64,000 bases of DNA, taken from assembly GCA_023014365.1 (NCBI GenBank), contig JAEBUN010000004.1, forward strand, positions 620,001 to 684,000. The letters are read 5' to 3'. The DNA comes from Lepiota brunneoincarnata. Its lineage: Eukaryota > Basidiomycota > Agaricomycetes > Agaricales > Agaricaceae. Positions 22,901 to 33,914 of the stretch are shown one piece after another. The notes under the pieces were generated by a model that ran no database searches, was not told the origin of the DNA, and saw only the letters and a program-made list of their open reading frames with translations. Position numbers and translations under genes: made by a program. Every line of letters begins with the position of its first letter. Within the stretch, counting starts at the first letter, position 1.

Positions 22901-25012
22901 AAGATATGTGTTGCCACTGGCAAGCGCAAGCAGCATAGCGCAAGTTTGATCTCGCCCAAAGCTGTGAAAGGGACGAATTTTTCAGCTACTTTGCAGCAGG
23001 AAAAACAGGGATTAATGGAGACCATACCTGTCCCTGAACTCAATAATTGGCTGTACATTGCCATCAGCTTGCAGCTCCTCTAGGACCGCCTTCAGATAGT
23101 CCACAGCCAGTCGTTTGCCCAGGATAGACAAGCCGCTATTCGTCAAGAGCATAAACTGCTGGGGTGGTTCCCCAAACTGCTTCGCGAGCTCGTTAATTAC
23201 TGATGGTGCAGGTGTGTTCTCGGGTGTTGTTGATACGGGTTTGGGTGCGGCAGCCATAGCCCATGTTCGGCCAGGTATTGATAACAGCGTAGCATACTCT
23301 GTCAGGGGTGGACGAGTAGGTGAGGGGCCGACGTGCCCTCCAAACCCTGTTCCATATTGCTGTTGAGGCAGTCCCCCTTGCTGTGGCATATTAAGCTGTC
23401 CAAGTGAGCCAATACGTGTCAAATCAGGGGAGATGCAGAGTATGTAATCATGCCCATCTGCGTCCCCTATCTGTGCCGCAACAAGTAACCCATCGCAATA
23501 GCAGGTATTTTCGATGGCGGATACAACGATACCACGGGTAGGTTTGGGTGGAACTTGAGACACACCATAGCCTGGGATGCCGGAGCGGAATCGCGAGTGG
23601 TCGTCGGGATGCAACAGATTTGAAGGGGGAAGTCGTACATGTGTGAGCTGTAACGAACGAACGCTGCTACCCGAAGAGCTATAGGAATAGGAATAGCTGG
23701 GAGCTGGAGAGAAGTAGAGTCTTGTGCCATTGGTAGTAACGGCAAGCAGTTGGATACCCGATCGTGACTCTTGAGGTTCTACGACATGAAGCGAGATGAT
23801 CTGAAACGATTGAGGTGTCAAGGCGGGCGATCCAGGGGCTTTGTCCTGTGCCGCCTTGTAGATGTTTGACAACGTCTGCACGTGTTGGACAGTTTTTTCA
23901 CCACTAGGCTTGTATATTGATATCGTGTTCTTGGAGGTGAGGGTATAAAAGCAATCTCTCGATAGATCAGACACGACCAAGATTATCCTATCTACGAGAA
24001 AAACGTCAGTAACACTCTGATTCGTTCGTTGGTCAATTCACCTTCGCTGTTCGGTGAGGTAAACCGAGGGAGGAGACTCTGTACACCACCAACAGAGTGA
24101 TTAATGAGCTGCACCCTCTTCCCAAACCAAGACTCTGTCTCTTGGTAATGCAGTTCGTACAGGTTGCCATCTTGTGAGCCACACATGAAAATGCGACCAT
24201 CTGTGGTGCCAGCGACGGAGGTCATTTCAATATCTGTGGGAACATTGCGATCCGTAGCGTAGAATTGAATCTCTTTGCGAGGGCGGTTATCTGGTCCCAT
24301 GATGAGAGTCACCGACACTCCAATGAGGAGGGCAGAGACGGGGGTGCAAATGACCAGCAAGTGGGATATCTCCTCGATGAACAAAGAGGTTTTCGGTCGG
24401 ACGAGAGCGACGTGGGTAATAACATCTGGTTGGTCAACAAAAGAGCTTAGTTCATGGCTGGAGGGAGCGTCAAGTATCTGAAATTCAGTTGCGAAGAGAA
24501 ACCCACCCGTCACTATAATCCCACAAGAACAACTTGTGATCGATTGAAACCCATGCACGCTCAAGCTCCGGCATCAAACCCATGTGGGATGTTACACTGG
24601 CACCTAGGAGTGTGATTTAGGCATTCGCGACGTGCAGTGGAACTATAACCACGTACTGTCATAATACTGAAAGAGTCCTTCGGGTATCGCAACAAATTTC
24701 CGCTTCTGAATGGCACTCGAGTGTCATCGGGGAATATACTGTAAGAGGCTGACGCTTGGCCTCCAGCTTTTAATAATAATCAGGTCATATTGCTCAAAGG
24801 ACGCGAAGAACAATTATACAAGCCGTCAATGTTTCTCCAAGGTCCGGGATTATTTGAGCATCTTTGGCAAACTGATCGTAAAGGATTCTGCTTGCATTCT
24901 GCAATGCGGGGAGGTCAACCGGTGCAGGTTTTGGTTGTTGTGGAGAGCGAGAAGTTGTGTGTAGGGTGGCCCGCGGTTGAGACAGTGCAGAAGCAGCAAG
25001 TGAAGAGGCCAT
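19915..25012 (-). CDS. NUP170: Nucleoporin Nup155/Nup170 (inner-ring scaffold)
   Basis: Start ATG at 25012 (MASSLAASALSQPRATLHTT, then LQNASRILYDQFAKDAQIIPDL). Many short introns follow; the largest exons are about 23980-23043 and 24540-24031, the stop is at 19915. The N-terminal half is a beta-propeller: PEGLFQYYDS, GGFLFATEFQILDAP, MTSVAGTTDGRIFMCGSQDGNLYELHYQ, then SIYKPSGEKTVQHVQTL and YVTLLSIPGRTW. The C-terminal half is an alpha-solenoid with GFALYFARLVRPIWKAK, TELVALLTRTIEALSFILLL, RRCGSF..STDDVMLYKA and NPPNDPRR-type turns, ending near DQYLAELEPNRSETR. Nup155/Nup170 links membrane, inner ring and chromatin in the nuclear pore. A Gln/Pro/Ser-rich loop (about 23300-23450) is an insertion in the propeller. 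I found no frame break, but not every intron was checked. Confidence 0.88.
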
Positions 25013-25294
25013 AATAGCGCGGGAGATGATCTGAACTGGAATACTTGGAACGCGTTCTCAAATCTTCAACACGTGTTGTAGATTACCAAATCAGGTATAC
25101 ATCACGTGCCTTTACTATTAAGTCTAGTCTGTATTTCGTGAATTACCAGTGTTGCTTTGAATTGAACTGCACATGGCACGGCTAAAGTTCAGAAATTCGG
25201 TTGTGTGCCCTGCCTCATTTCTTGGCAAGGAGCCACCACCTTGTTGCATTTCCGTTCTCCCCCTACCACCCCCCTCCCCTCCTCTGCGCCTGTG
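25013..25294. promoter_or_regulatory. Divergent promoter of NUP170 and RNase III gene
   Basis: A 282-bp head-to-head spacer. It holds two CACGTG palindromes (25070-25075, inside AACACGTGTT, and 25103-25108), the core of Cbf1/bHLH binding sites. Which gene they serve is unknown. Confidence 0.45.
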
Positions 25295-25796
25295 ATGCCG
25301 AAGCAACCCCGTCTGTATCCGTTCGCGTCGCAACCTGTAATGGACTATGCCCACAGGAAACTGATTGACTTGTTTTCTTGCCCAACATTCCCATTTGAAC
25401 TTCCTCAGCTCAGTCCGGCAGTCTGGGAGCGTATCTGTGGGAGTGATTCCGAAAGGGAGAGATTAGAGTTTGTCGGAGATGCTATTATCGGCGCTATGGT
25501 CGCGGAAGAGATGTACCAGTTATTTCCTCACGGTACTCCAGGCTTTTATACGGTTAGGCATGTTGTCGAGCGTCCTAGAAAACGGGCTAAAACCAGGCTC
25601 CAAGTCTTTAAAGAGCATACTCTTATGCAATGCGACCTTTGCGCATCTGATGCATAAAGTTGGATTCGCTTCCAAGGAGGACCCCATCAAACCAGCTGCA
25701 GACGCGTTCGAGGTAATCATGGCAGCATACCATCATGAAAGCGGTTCAGCCGCGCTGCGAGCATGGGTGCGGCAGAGCTATAATCCCCCTAATTAA
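25295..25796 (+). CDS. Short single-domain RNase III protein
   Basis: Exons 25295-25552 and 25614-25796 give 146 residues. The RNase III signature ERLEFVGDAIIGAMVAEEM is intact, and so is the second acidic pair in KPAADAFEVIMAAYH, so all four metal-binding acids are present. NATFAHLMHKVGF is the conserved region between them. There is no double-stranded RNA-binding domain. The frame stops at 25794-25796, just after the run CCCCC (25785-25789). With one C less it continues as NPLIKAAGRFCETYR into a good GTAAAT donor, and further open frames reach about 26396. So the true protein may be longer (see findings). Function could be rRNA or mRNA processing or a mitoribosomal RNase-III-fold role; the intact acids favour an active enzyme. 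Confidence 0.75.
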
Positions 25797-26396
25797 AGCA
25801 GCGGGCCGCTTCTGTGAAACATACCGGTAAATTTCCTCTGATCTGACGGATTGGTGATCACAGCCCGACAGTACTATTTTTAAAAGGGACCGGGGGTACT
25901 CTTACAAGCCATACGATTGTTGGGAAAGACTCCCACAATCTAGCTACATGCGTAAGCGGAACATCAGAATCAAAGGATACACTAACGAATGGCATATACT
26001 GCAGGGCCCAGGATTGATCCTGTCGCCCCCAGCAGAGCATCTGGACATAGAACTGAATATCATAGAGATTGTGCCTCCAATCTTTACGAAACAAGGACGT
26101 TAACAAAGGCCTTTGATTCCCTGGTGTTGGAAACGGGTCCCAAATACCCACATGTATTGACTGGGAGGAAGGAAGCAGTTGAACCCGATAACAAGGTTTG
26201 TTCATCAATGTCCTTTTCAGGGTCAAATTCCATATTGCATGACTGGTCACAGGCTGATGGAAGCACCCTGACATCACGAACTGTTCTGAGAGCTGCTCCA
26301 GTAGCGCCTCCAGTAGCGCCTCCAGTGATCCCAACAGCTTCGCTTCTCCTGCAAAAGAGCCTGGGCAGTGCGGCAAACCCGATTATTATTGATTGA
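25797..26396 (+). other. Possible 3' exons of the RNase III gene
   Basis: If the frame is corrected at 25785-25789, exon sequence runs to a donor at about 25827. A second candidate exon behind the CACAG acceptor near 25863 reads RPTVLFLKGTGGTLTSHTIV and ends at GTAAGC near 25952. The plus frame 25989-26396 is then open to a stop after NPIIID. The minus frame 25858-26376 is also open, a consequence of a short GCGCCTCCAGTA repeat around 26297-26330. I cannot decide the true model; no family is recognised in this stretch. Confidence 0.3.
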
Positions 26397-26952
26397 CTCG
26401 ATCGCCGTGGCGCCAGTTTTCATATATCTACCCTACGAGTGACATTGTTAATGCATTCTTGTTGAACGGATGGAGGCCACGTGCCAATTACTTTGCAGTG
26501 TATTCCCGCACGGACAGCAAATTCCGAAATCTACAACATGACAGCAGCTCATCAGTTATTATTCTGATATGTTGATCCAGCGCTGGGAGCAAACTGACTG
26601 CTCATTGGGTATTCCATTTTCGTCTGCCTCGAGCATTCGTTTCTCATCTGCAGGAGAGTAGGCAGTCTCAAATTAAAATCAGCACCTCTGGTGCTGTGAT
26701 GTGTTTTGTTTCAGCCACTGAGTCATGGCAGATACCGATTGTCTAATCCGCTGATGCTGAGTGCAAGCAAGAAGTGTTAGCATCATGAAATCTCTGGTCT
26801 TCGTGGTAGGCACAAGTAGGTGTCGTGCAAGCGCAGGCTTTCGAATTACGTCTCCTTTGACATTCCCTGCTTTGTAATTCCCATCCCGCTTATCTCCCTA
26901 TCCGCAGGTCGTCCCTTCCCCTCTTTCTCCTCGCCTGCTGGCCAGCGTCAAC
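26397..26952. other. Promoter region of the STE11-type kinase
   Basis: About 550 bp without a credible coding frame. The last 100 bp before the ATG are pyrimidine-rich, as is usual for basidiomycete promoters. Confidence 0.35.
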
Positions 26953-29823
26953 ATGATCAGGAAGCAGCCCTCCGTCGACTCCACATGGATGAAGCTGCCT
27001 TCGAGGCAGACCCATCTTACCTCCACTGTCTCTTCTAGCAGACAAACAACCCGGTTGCCCTATGGTCCGACTCCGAGTCCCAGGCCGACAAATCGCCCCG
27101 GGACGTCCGGTCCACTGCCAACAATTACTCAAGCAACCTCAAGGGAGGATGTTCAACCCTACATCCCATCAAATACAAAAGGTCAGCGACCCCTCACTGA
27201 CCCGTGTTCAAGCATTCATTACCCTCACCCCTTCATAGCTACTTTCAAATGGATGCGAGGAGAACTCCTGGGTCAAGGCAGCTATGGCCGAGTGTATATG
27301 GCATTGAATGTCAACACTGGGGAGCTTATGGCAGTAAAACAAGTAGAACTTCCGCGAGAGGACCACAAGCCTGCGCACCAGGATGCTCTCAGATTTCTTG
27401 ATTTTGAAAGCAAAACGCTGAGAGAATTGGATCACCCCAATATCGTTCAATATCTCGGCTACGAGGACACCGCTGAGGCTATGAGCGTGTGGGTACTCGT
27501 CCTTGGCTTGGTCATTATTCACGACGTCGATTGTTTTATTTGATAGTTTTCTAGAGTATGTCCCGGGTGGAACCATCGCCACTCTACTCCATAAGTACGG
27601 GCGATTTCGGGAGGAAGTCACAAAATCTTTTACTAGACAGATCCTCGATGGGCTGGACTACCTCCACTCCCGCGGTATTATACATCGAGTAAGTGACACG
27701 CTCTATGTAGATAAACGACTTCACATGATGCCTCCAGGATCTTAAACCCGATAATATCCTCGTAGAGCCAAGTGGCGTCTGCAAGATATCTGATTTTGGT
27801 ATATCTAAAAGGGTGGACGATATTCAAAGCCCTCGGGCGCACACGCTCATGAGAGGGACGGTTCATTATATGGCGCCCGAAATTTTGGGATCAAAAGAAA
27901 AGGGCTATGATGGCAAAATAGACATCTGGAGTGTAGGTTGCATGGTCATGGAGATGTGGACAGGCGAAAAACCCTGGGGAGCAGAGGAGAACTTTGTCAC
28001 CATCATGTGGAAGGTACGTGCGCCCACAATCATTCTTTGTGTCGTGGCGCCAACCGTTCGTCAGCTTCGAGAGATTCGATCGCCCCCGCCCCTACCTCCA
28101 TCGTTACAAAAAGATTTGTCACCATCGGCACACAACTTTCGCGACTCATGTTTCCATATGTGAGTAGCCCTCCTCCTTACATACTCCAATACGGAAGCTC
28201 AGCTATCGCAGAAATCCCGTGCAGCGGCCCTCGCCCACAGAGCTAAGGTTACACCCATATCTCGGGCTCCCGCCCAATTGGACCTTTGTGGAGGGCGAAG
28301 TTGCCCATCCTTCTCGAGAAAGGCGAGTCAACGCTGGGCGGCAAAGACAGCGTGGGGGTCAGGACGACGCTGCCACCCTCCGCCCGCGGCGGCAAGAAGC
28401 GGAGGACCAAGGTGGTACCGTTCGTCCCCAGGACACTGCAAGGGATGACAAGTCTGTGTCTATGCATACTATCAGGGAGCCAGTTCTGAGAGGGCCCAGT
28501 CCACCCATTGTCATCGTCAAACCTCTTCGACCCAGTCCACAACCCGCTCGACCACACTCTCCAGTCGACCCACTCGAACCAGGTTACGCAACTTCTGCTT
28601 CGTCTCACACCTCCAACAGCCGGCGGTCGAAAACACGCAAGTATGTTGTTGCTAACCAGGGGGATGATGGACCCAAGAACACTTATCAATATGTCCCTCC
28701 GCCTCTGCCAGATATTCCCCCGACGTCTCAGCCCTACTCTACGTTGCTAGGAGCATCATCGAAATATAGTATGAATTACTCTCCTGATTTGAATCCGCTG
28801 TCTCGTTCGCGATCCTCATCCACCCCGCATCTTGTTGCCACCCCTACTCCTACTAATTTCTCATCGTCATCAGCTAACCTCTCGCAATCGCAGTCCTCTT
28901 CCTCTCCATCATCACAAAATTCCACATCTTTCCCTCCGCTTCCACAGTCATTGAACGGGACAGACGACAGTGGAACTTGGAAACGACCACCCGCATCCGC
29001 TCCACTTCACCGTGGAAGGGCTACTTCATCATCATCAACGTCCTCATCCAGCATGAGGTTTGATTACACGAATACGCCCAGCGGTCACTATTCCCCGGCG
29101 CAATTGCGGACTCCTCCACCTCCTATAGGACCACCACCACTTCCTCCTACACGCACACCCCCTCCTCCGACGGTGTCACCTCCACTGCCACCTACAGCCG
29201 CTTACTCTCCACTAGCTCCTCCACCGCCTCCACCTTCTCCCCGCCTTGCAGTTGGAAGAGTCACAACACCGCATGGGTATGGTGATCGGCCCAACGCGGA
29301 CGACATCGTCCGGCATCTGGGCGATTGGTTCCCTGATCACGATTTGGACCAACCTGTCGTTGTGTCCGCTTCCTCAGTCGACGATCTCACGGATAATTTC
29401 AACCCCAACTTGAACGAGGGTAGTTCAAGCACGGAGGTCCAAGAGCAAGATAGTGCGATCAACTATGGTGCTGTACGATACGCGGGTGCCGCTGGCTATC
29501 CCGACAGATACTCCCGCATACGACCTGTGGAACCTACTGCGATTTTTGCCGCCTCTAATCATGCTCCCGGTTCATTCGCAAGCGTGGAAGCCACCTCGCA
29601 CAGCACGACTGCTGACCGTGATGTTACTGGCCCTCTTACTGGTGACCCAATTAGGCCCGCCCACCGCGGCAGACTGGGCAATTCGAAGAGCATTCGCCGG
29701 ATCGCAGAGGAACAGGCAAGCAAACGGCAGTCAAATCCCGGTGGGGCACGCAGACGAACTCTTTGGGATTTCAAGATGGAGGAACTCAAGACGCCGCGGT
29801 TGTCGTATTCGGGTCAACAATAA
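26953..29823 (+). CDS. STE11-type MAP kinase kinase kinase with N-terminal kinase domain
   Basis: Exons 26953-27181, 27239-27488, 27547-27688, 27738-28013, 28065-28159 and 28212-29823, 867 residues in one frame. The kinase domain starts near residue 80: GELLGQGSYGRVYMA (P-loop), MAVKQVELPRE (Lys), HPNIVQYLGY, HRDLKPDNILV (catalytic), ISDFGISK (DFG), GTVHYMAPEI (APE), DIWSVGC, and it ends with NPVQRPSPTELRLHPYL. The substrate-binding glycine loop EYVPGGTIATLL and the MAPEI motif match the STE11/BCK1 class. The remaining 500 residues are Ser/Pro-rich and disordered, with polyproline blocks at about 29105-29245. Bck1 and Ste11 normally carry the kinase domain at the C-terminus behind SAM/RA regions. 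Here only about 75 residues precede it, so upstream exons may have been missed or this is a distinct member. Confidence 0.82.
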
Positions 29824-30493
29824 CCAAGCGATGGGTCTTGGGTTGCAAGTCAGATTTTCACTTGTATTTTCGCCTTTCCCTGGTGCCTGATTCTAAATGT
29901 CCTAAGACGTATCCCGCGTTTTTGATATCTCTCGCTTGCCCTCTTTTTCCAATGCCTACTGATCTCCGTCTCGTAGCTTCTCAATCTCGGCTTCGGCTCC
30001 GGAGGCCCTTCGTTCCTTGTTTTCTTCCGCCCATCCATTCATCCACCTCGGTGATCGGCTCCCAAAGCCCCCAGCCCCAGTACAGCATCCCTTCTATCAA
30101 TAGAGCATTGCCAGTCGATAGCTTTGATGAAACCTCTCGTTCCCATCAGCTTCCCACGGTGTAGATCACCAGAATCCAGGGCGCGCCTCCACCCCACTTG
30201 ACAAGAGTACACTCTCTCCGAAAAAAAAAGCTCTCATTTAGTGCTCTTTTATCGATAATCATGCCCTTGTGCCTTTTTAGAGTAAGCTTATTGTACCGTA
30301 CATTGTAATGCAGCAAGTTAATTACTCCAAAAGATGAAAGCACAGGTTGAACTTGTCAATAATACGTTTATAACGGAAGTAACTACTAGAACGTGGGTAA
30401 TGCTGGAAAGGTTAGAGCAGGGTGAAGGTCGTCAGTTAGTGTACTGTTCAGACTAGGTCTCAGACAGCATGTCAGGGCATGTACACGAGATGC
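29824..30493. other. Convergent 3' region, kinase and noxA
   Basis: About 670 bp between two convergent stop codons. It is AT-rich toward 30230-30400. Short frames at 29763-30164 continue from the kinase 3' end but show no conserved motif. No gene seen. Confidence 0.4.
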
Positions 30494-32606
30494 TCAGAAG
30501 TGTTCCTTAGCAAAGGTGAAATTGGTGGAGGCGTTGGAATGCGTGACAGTGGCCTCCCTGATGGCCTTGGCGAGGACGGGAGGACCGCAGAAGTAAGTCT
30601 AATAAGTAAAAAAAAGCATGTTAGTTAACCCAGTTTATGTTGTCTAAATCACAATTAAAAACACTTACAGCGACTTTGGTCTTGAGCTGCGACTTGCTTC
30701 CAGGGAGATAACCGCCGCTTTCAATGGCCTCTCTCATGCGAGAGTAGATCGTGTTCCAGTCGGGCCTTCCAAACATGGTGCGCGTGCGAAGAAGGGTCAA
30801 GGGGTCGTATTCAGCACCGGCATCATTGACAGCGATATTCCAGAGCATGTCTTCACTGATCTTTTGAGTGAGGTAAATGTTAATACGGAGGAAGTTGGCT
30901 GTGAAAAAGGGGGGGGGGGGGCGCCGCAATCAGCTGGGATGTTTTTGGGAGCATGGGAGCAACCTACGATCGGCCTGGGCAGCCTCGACTTCCTGCAACA
31001 GACTCTGGAACCAGCCGAACGAGGGCGCGTCACGACAGATCCAGAAAAACTCGACGCGGCGAAGGCTACCAAGGGTACCACGTCTCTGCCTGTACCAAAT
31101 GTGTTTCAAGATGGATGCAAAGGGGGTAACACCTGCAAATTGATCAGTTTCATCAAAATCAACAGAATGGCATCCGCTAAGAAAGGGTGCACTGACCGAT
31201 ACCGGCGCCAATGAGCATGGCCACCTCAGCCGAGAACACGTCTTCGGCAGGCGCGCCATATGGTCCATCAATCCTCACAGCTGGCAGTGGGACTGACAAA
31301 GAGTTAGTATCAAGTTCCACGAAATCGCCCTGGCTCAGGCCCTTCTCGTTCCCTTTCATCGCGGCCTGGGTCATCTGGTTGACAACGGTTGGACCAACGC
31401 CTAGGCGTTCACCAAGGGACTCGGTCCAGTCACCGACTTGACGGATGTGAATGGAAACATAGGGATCCTCGGGTGCAGACGTGATAGTAAACTATGACGT
31501 AGACAGGCGTGAGAGATTTGTATTGACGTTTGTTCCAGTCTGCTGTTTTGGTGATGACTCACTGGATGCCATTGAAAATTGGAAAGTTCAGGAATCTGGA
31601 GGAAGAGCCATTGGCCAGGAGTGTATTTGAAACTGGGCTTGATGATACGAAGTTCCATAGCACCTGAAGGTGATGTATAAGGATGGACTGTTTACTATGG
31701 AGTTCAAGATTAGGTGCTTACCACTGGGGTGAACCAAAACCTTGGAAAGGCGAGTAGCCCTGCGGGCACGGATCTCTCGCCAAATACGCTCACCAAAGTA
31801 GATGATACCGGGCCAGATGATGAATCTCCAGCTGAGATAGCCAAGACAGTGCTCAGTCGAGTAGAACGGGAAGGAGGGGATGTAGTCTGGCTCAACAGAG
31901 TCACGGACAAAGCATCCAGTGGCGTGGGTGTAGATGCCGATCATAAAGAAGAACGCCAAGTGGTGTGTGTACCAGAAGACTTCGAAGCACTGCTTGCGGA
32001 TTTTTTGGTGAGCGGTGCTGTACATAATGACCATGATGAGGAGCATGAAGTGGCCGGTGATTCCTCCTGCTTGGGCGTAGTGAATCTGCAGCGCAAGCTG
32101 CTTCCGGAGTTCTGCCATTTGTGTGGTGAATGATAATGACAATCAGCCCAAAGTGGTTGCACATACGAGCTCTCTCGACATTGATGAAATTGACGTAGTG
32201 AGCGGTTGTGTGAATCATAGCCCAGAAAGCCATCGAATATGCGACCTGACGGTGGAACCAGATATTTTCGTCGGCAGGGAAGAGCCAAGTCATGTGTGGG
32301 CGGATGATTCGAATAATGTTACGGAACATGGGGATAAGAATCAATCCACCATCGAAAGCAAGAACAAGACCGGCGCCACGAGATATCCAGACGGAAAATT
32401 GAAGGGTGTTAAGGCCAGCTAGCCGTTGGTTGGTTTGCTGTGGGGGGTTGAGAGTGAGCACCCACGGTGAAGAGAGTGGCAAATGGGATAGTTACCTGAC
32501 TCCACCAACCGTAGGCAAAGAGCGCAAAGTGAGCGCCGTAGAACAGGACGTTGAAGGCAAGCCTTCGTCCGACCAAGAATTCCCTGTGGAACCAGGATTC
32601 GCCCAT
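30494..32606 (-). CDS. noxA: NADPH oxidase A (gp91phox-type superoxide-generating NOX)
   Basis: Start [18 protein letters not shown] at 32606, stop TGA at 30494-30496, with several introns (for example donor after GYGWWSQ, about 32495-32440). The ferric-reductase transmembrane domain has the paired haem histidines in [18 protein letters not shown] and [19 protein letters not shown]. It is followed by FAD site HPFTITSAP, NADPH elements GPYGAPAED and [13 protein letters not shown], then [17 protein letters not shown] and the canonical C-terminal KEHF. NoxA makes superoxide on the outer side of the membrane with NoxR and Rac. In filamentous fungi it drives fruiting-body and hyphal differentiation. 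The lack of EF hands separates it from NoxC. A 13-G run (30909-30921) lies in an intron and is the acceptor polypyrimidine tract on the coding strand. Confidence 0.93.
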
Positions 32607-32920
32607 TGTTAAATACCTCTAAACCTACAAAAAACGAAAGAGAGCGCGAGGGCCTGGGCCTGCCAGATCAGAAAGCTAAAAAGGGAGAGGAAAGGAGGAG
32701 GAGGAGGGAGAGAAAGGAGGGGTAATGAGGGGGGGAAGGAGTGATGAGAAGGGGACATTGTTGCTGGCGTGACCATGACAATTTCTTCTTCTGGCAGTGG
32801 ATTGATCTACCGCACGCTCGGTCCATACAACTATTGCTACTCTACGATCCCATCAGTCATCTTCCACACGCCCTGCCTTGGATACCGAAACTGCCCTCCC
32901 GTCACGCACACACCGCCCCA
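32607..32920. other. noxA promoter / MAD2 3' flank
   Basis: A 314-bp tandem-minus spacer. The 130 bp next to the noxA ATG are purine-rich on the plus strand (GGAGAGGAAAGGAGGAGGAGG), that is a long CT-rich run on the coding strand. No ORF of note. Confidence 0.4.
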
Positions 32921-33779
32921 TTATTCCTCATAGCGATATGCAACCATCGCTTCGATCCGATGCACATCCGTGCTGAAACTCCGCATTTTGACCTGCTGGC
33001 TCTTGCTGGCCTCAATCGCAAGCGGATCCGTATCTACCCATTCCCCTACAGGTACATCGGCTGATTCGTTTGTGTATGCCAGGATGTTAAATACTGTAGG
33101 TTCCTGTAGGACAGGGAGGTATGTGACCATCGAAATGATCTGTTTGAGAATGGCACGGATTTCAGATTGTATCTCGGATTCGGGTTTGGGTTCTCTCCTG
33201 TGCAGGTACCGATTATTACCGTGTTACACAACAGATCACCATGTCATTGCGGATATAACAATAATAATACTTACGAAGCTGATTCGTCCGTGGGTGGTTC
33301 CACAAGTTTGATGTCGAACACCCAACGTTCCAACGGGGTTCGGGTATCTTTCGAAATGATGGCAAGGACCAATTGGGTGACAGAGCCAGTCAATAGCCAT
33401 TCTACCGGGGCGATTGGTCATTGGACGAGCCAAATTCCCGTAGTTACTTACTGTGCACCTGTGATAGGATACTGGGTCGAGCCAATCGGTGAGCGTTATC
33501 CCGGATTGGACAGCATGAACCATCCCTACCGCTCAAGGTAATTCTCCAATGCGAGATCTTGTGTGACCAGGACCGTCTGTCCATATTTTTTCACCATGTG
33601 AAAGTCATCTGAGGGGTATACCTCTCTCTGGAAGAGGATCCTATAGCGTATCAGTGAGTAGTAGACTGGGCAATACGGGTCGTGACGAACGTGTTAACAG
33701 CATATTTAAAGAATTCAGTAACAAGAGCACAAGAGCCTTTAAGGGTAATCGCCTGACGCTTTGCTTGCTTGGAGGCCAT
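32921..33779 (-). CDS. MAD2: Spindle checkpoint protein Mad2 (HORMA domain)
   Basis: Start MASKQAKRQAITLKGSCALV at 33779, stop at 32921. After splicing the HORMA fold is complete: VTEFFKYAVNTILFQREVYP, DDFHMVKKYGQTVLVTQD, LENYLERILSQVHKWLLTG, SVTQLVLAIISKDTRTPLERW, and the C-terminal seat-belt region FNILAYTNESADVPVGEW ending HRIEAMVAYRYEE. Mad2 in closed form binds Mad1 and Cdc20 and holds the anaphase-promoting complex until kinetochores attach. The family's usual length of about 205-210 residues is matched. An ATG at 33839 in frame would add 20 residues, but homologues start at the MxxxQ..ITLKGS position. Head-to-head with TAF5. Confidence 0.93.
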
Positions 33780-33914
33780 CGGGGCTGCTCGTGGCCTTTT
33801 GGCAAAGGATGCTTGTGCGGACAGACTCAGGGACCCCAAAGCCAGACGACGCGTCTCATCACGTGAGCTATTAGTGACTGCATCCTCTCTCTTCTGTTTG
33901 AGGGGGGCAACTCG
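33780..33914. promoter_or_regulatory. Shared MAD2 / TAF5 promoter with MCB and E-box
   Basis: A 135-bp divergent promoter. It contains ACGCGT at 33849-33854, the Mlu cell-cycle box bound by MBF (Mbp1/Swi6 type), and TCACGTGA at 33859-33866, a Cbf1/bHLH site, five bases apart in the middle of the spacer. Confidence 0.6.

Noticed and set aside
25858..26376. Minus-strand open frame of 172 codons with LLEALLEALLEQL
   Set aside because: The leucine pattern is the complement of a short GCGCCTCCAGTA repeat. The plus strand offers an equally open frame that may belong to the RNase III gene.
30909..30921. Poly-G run in noxA as a coding frameshift
   Set aside because: It lies inside an intron just before the acceptor (a C-tract on the coding strand), and the exons on both sides keep their frame.
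33780..33839. Upstream in-frame ATG of MAD2 (33839) as the start codon
   Set aside because: It would add 20 residues not present in Mad2 homologues and would use most of the short shared promoter.
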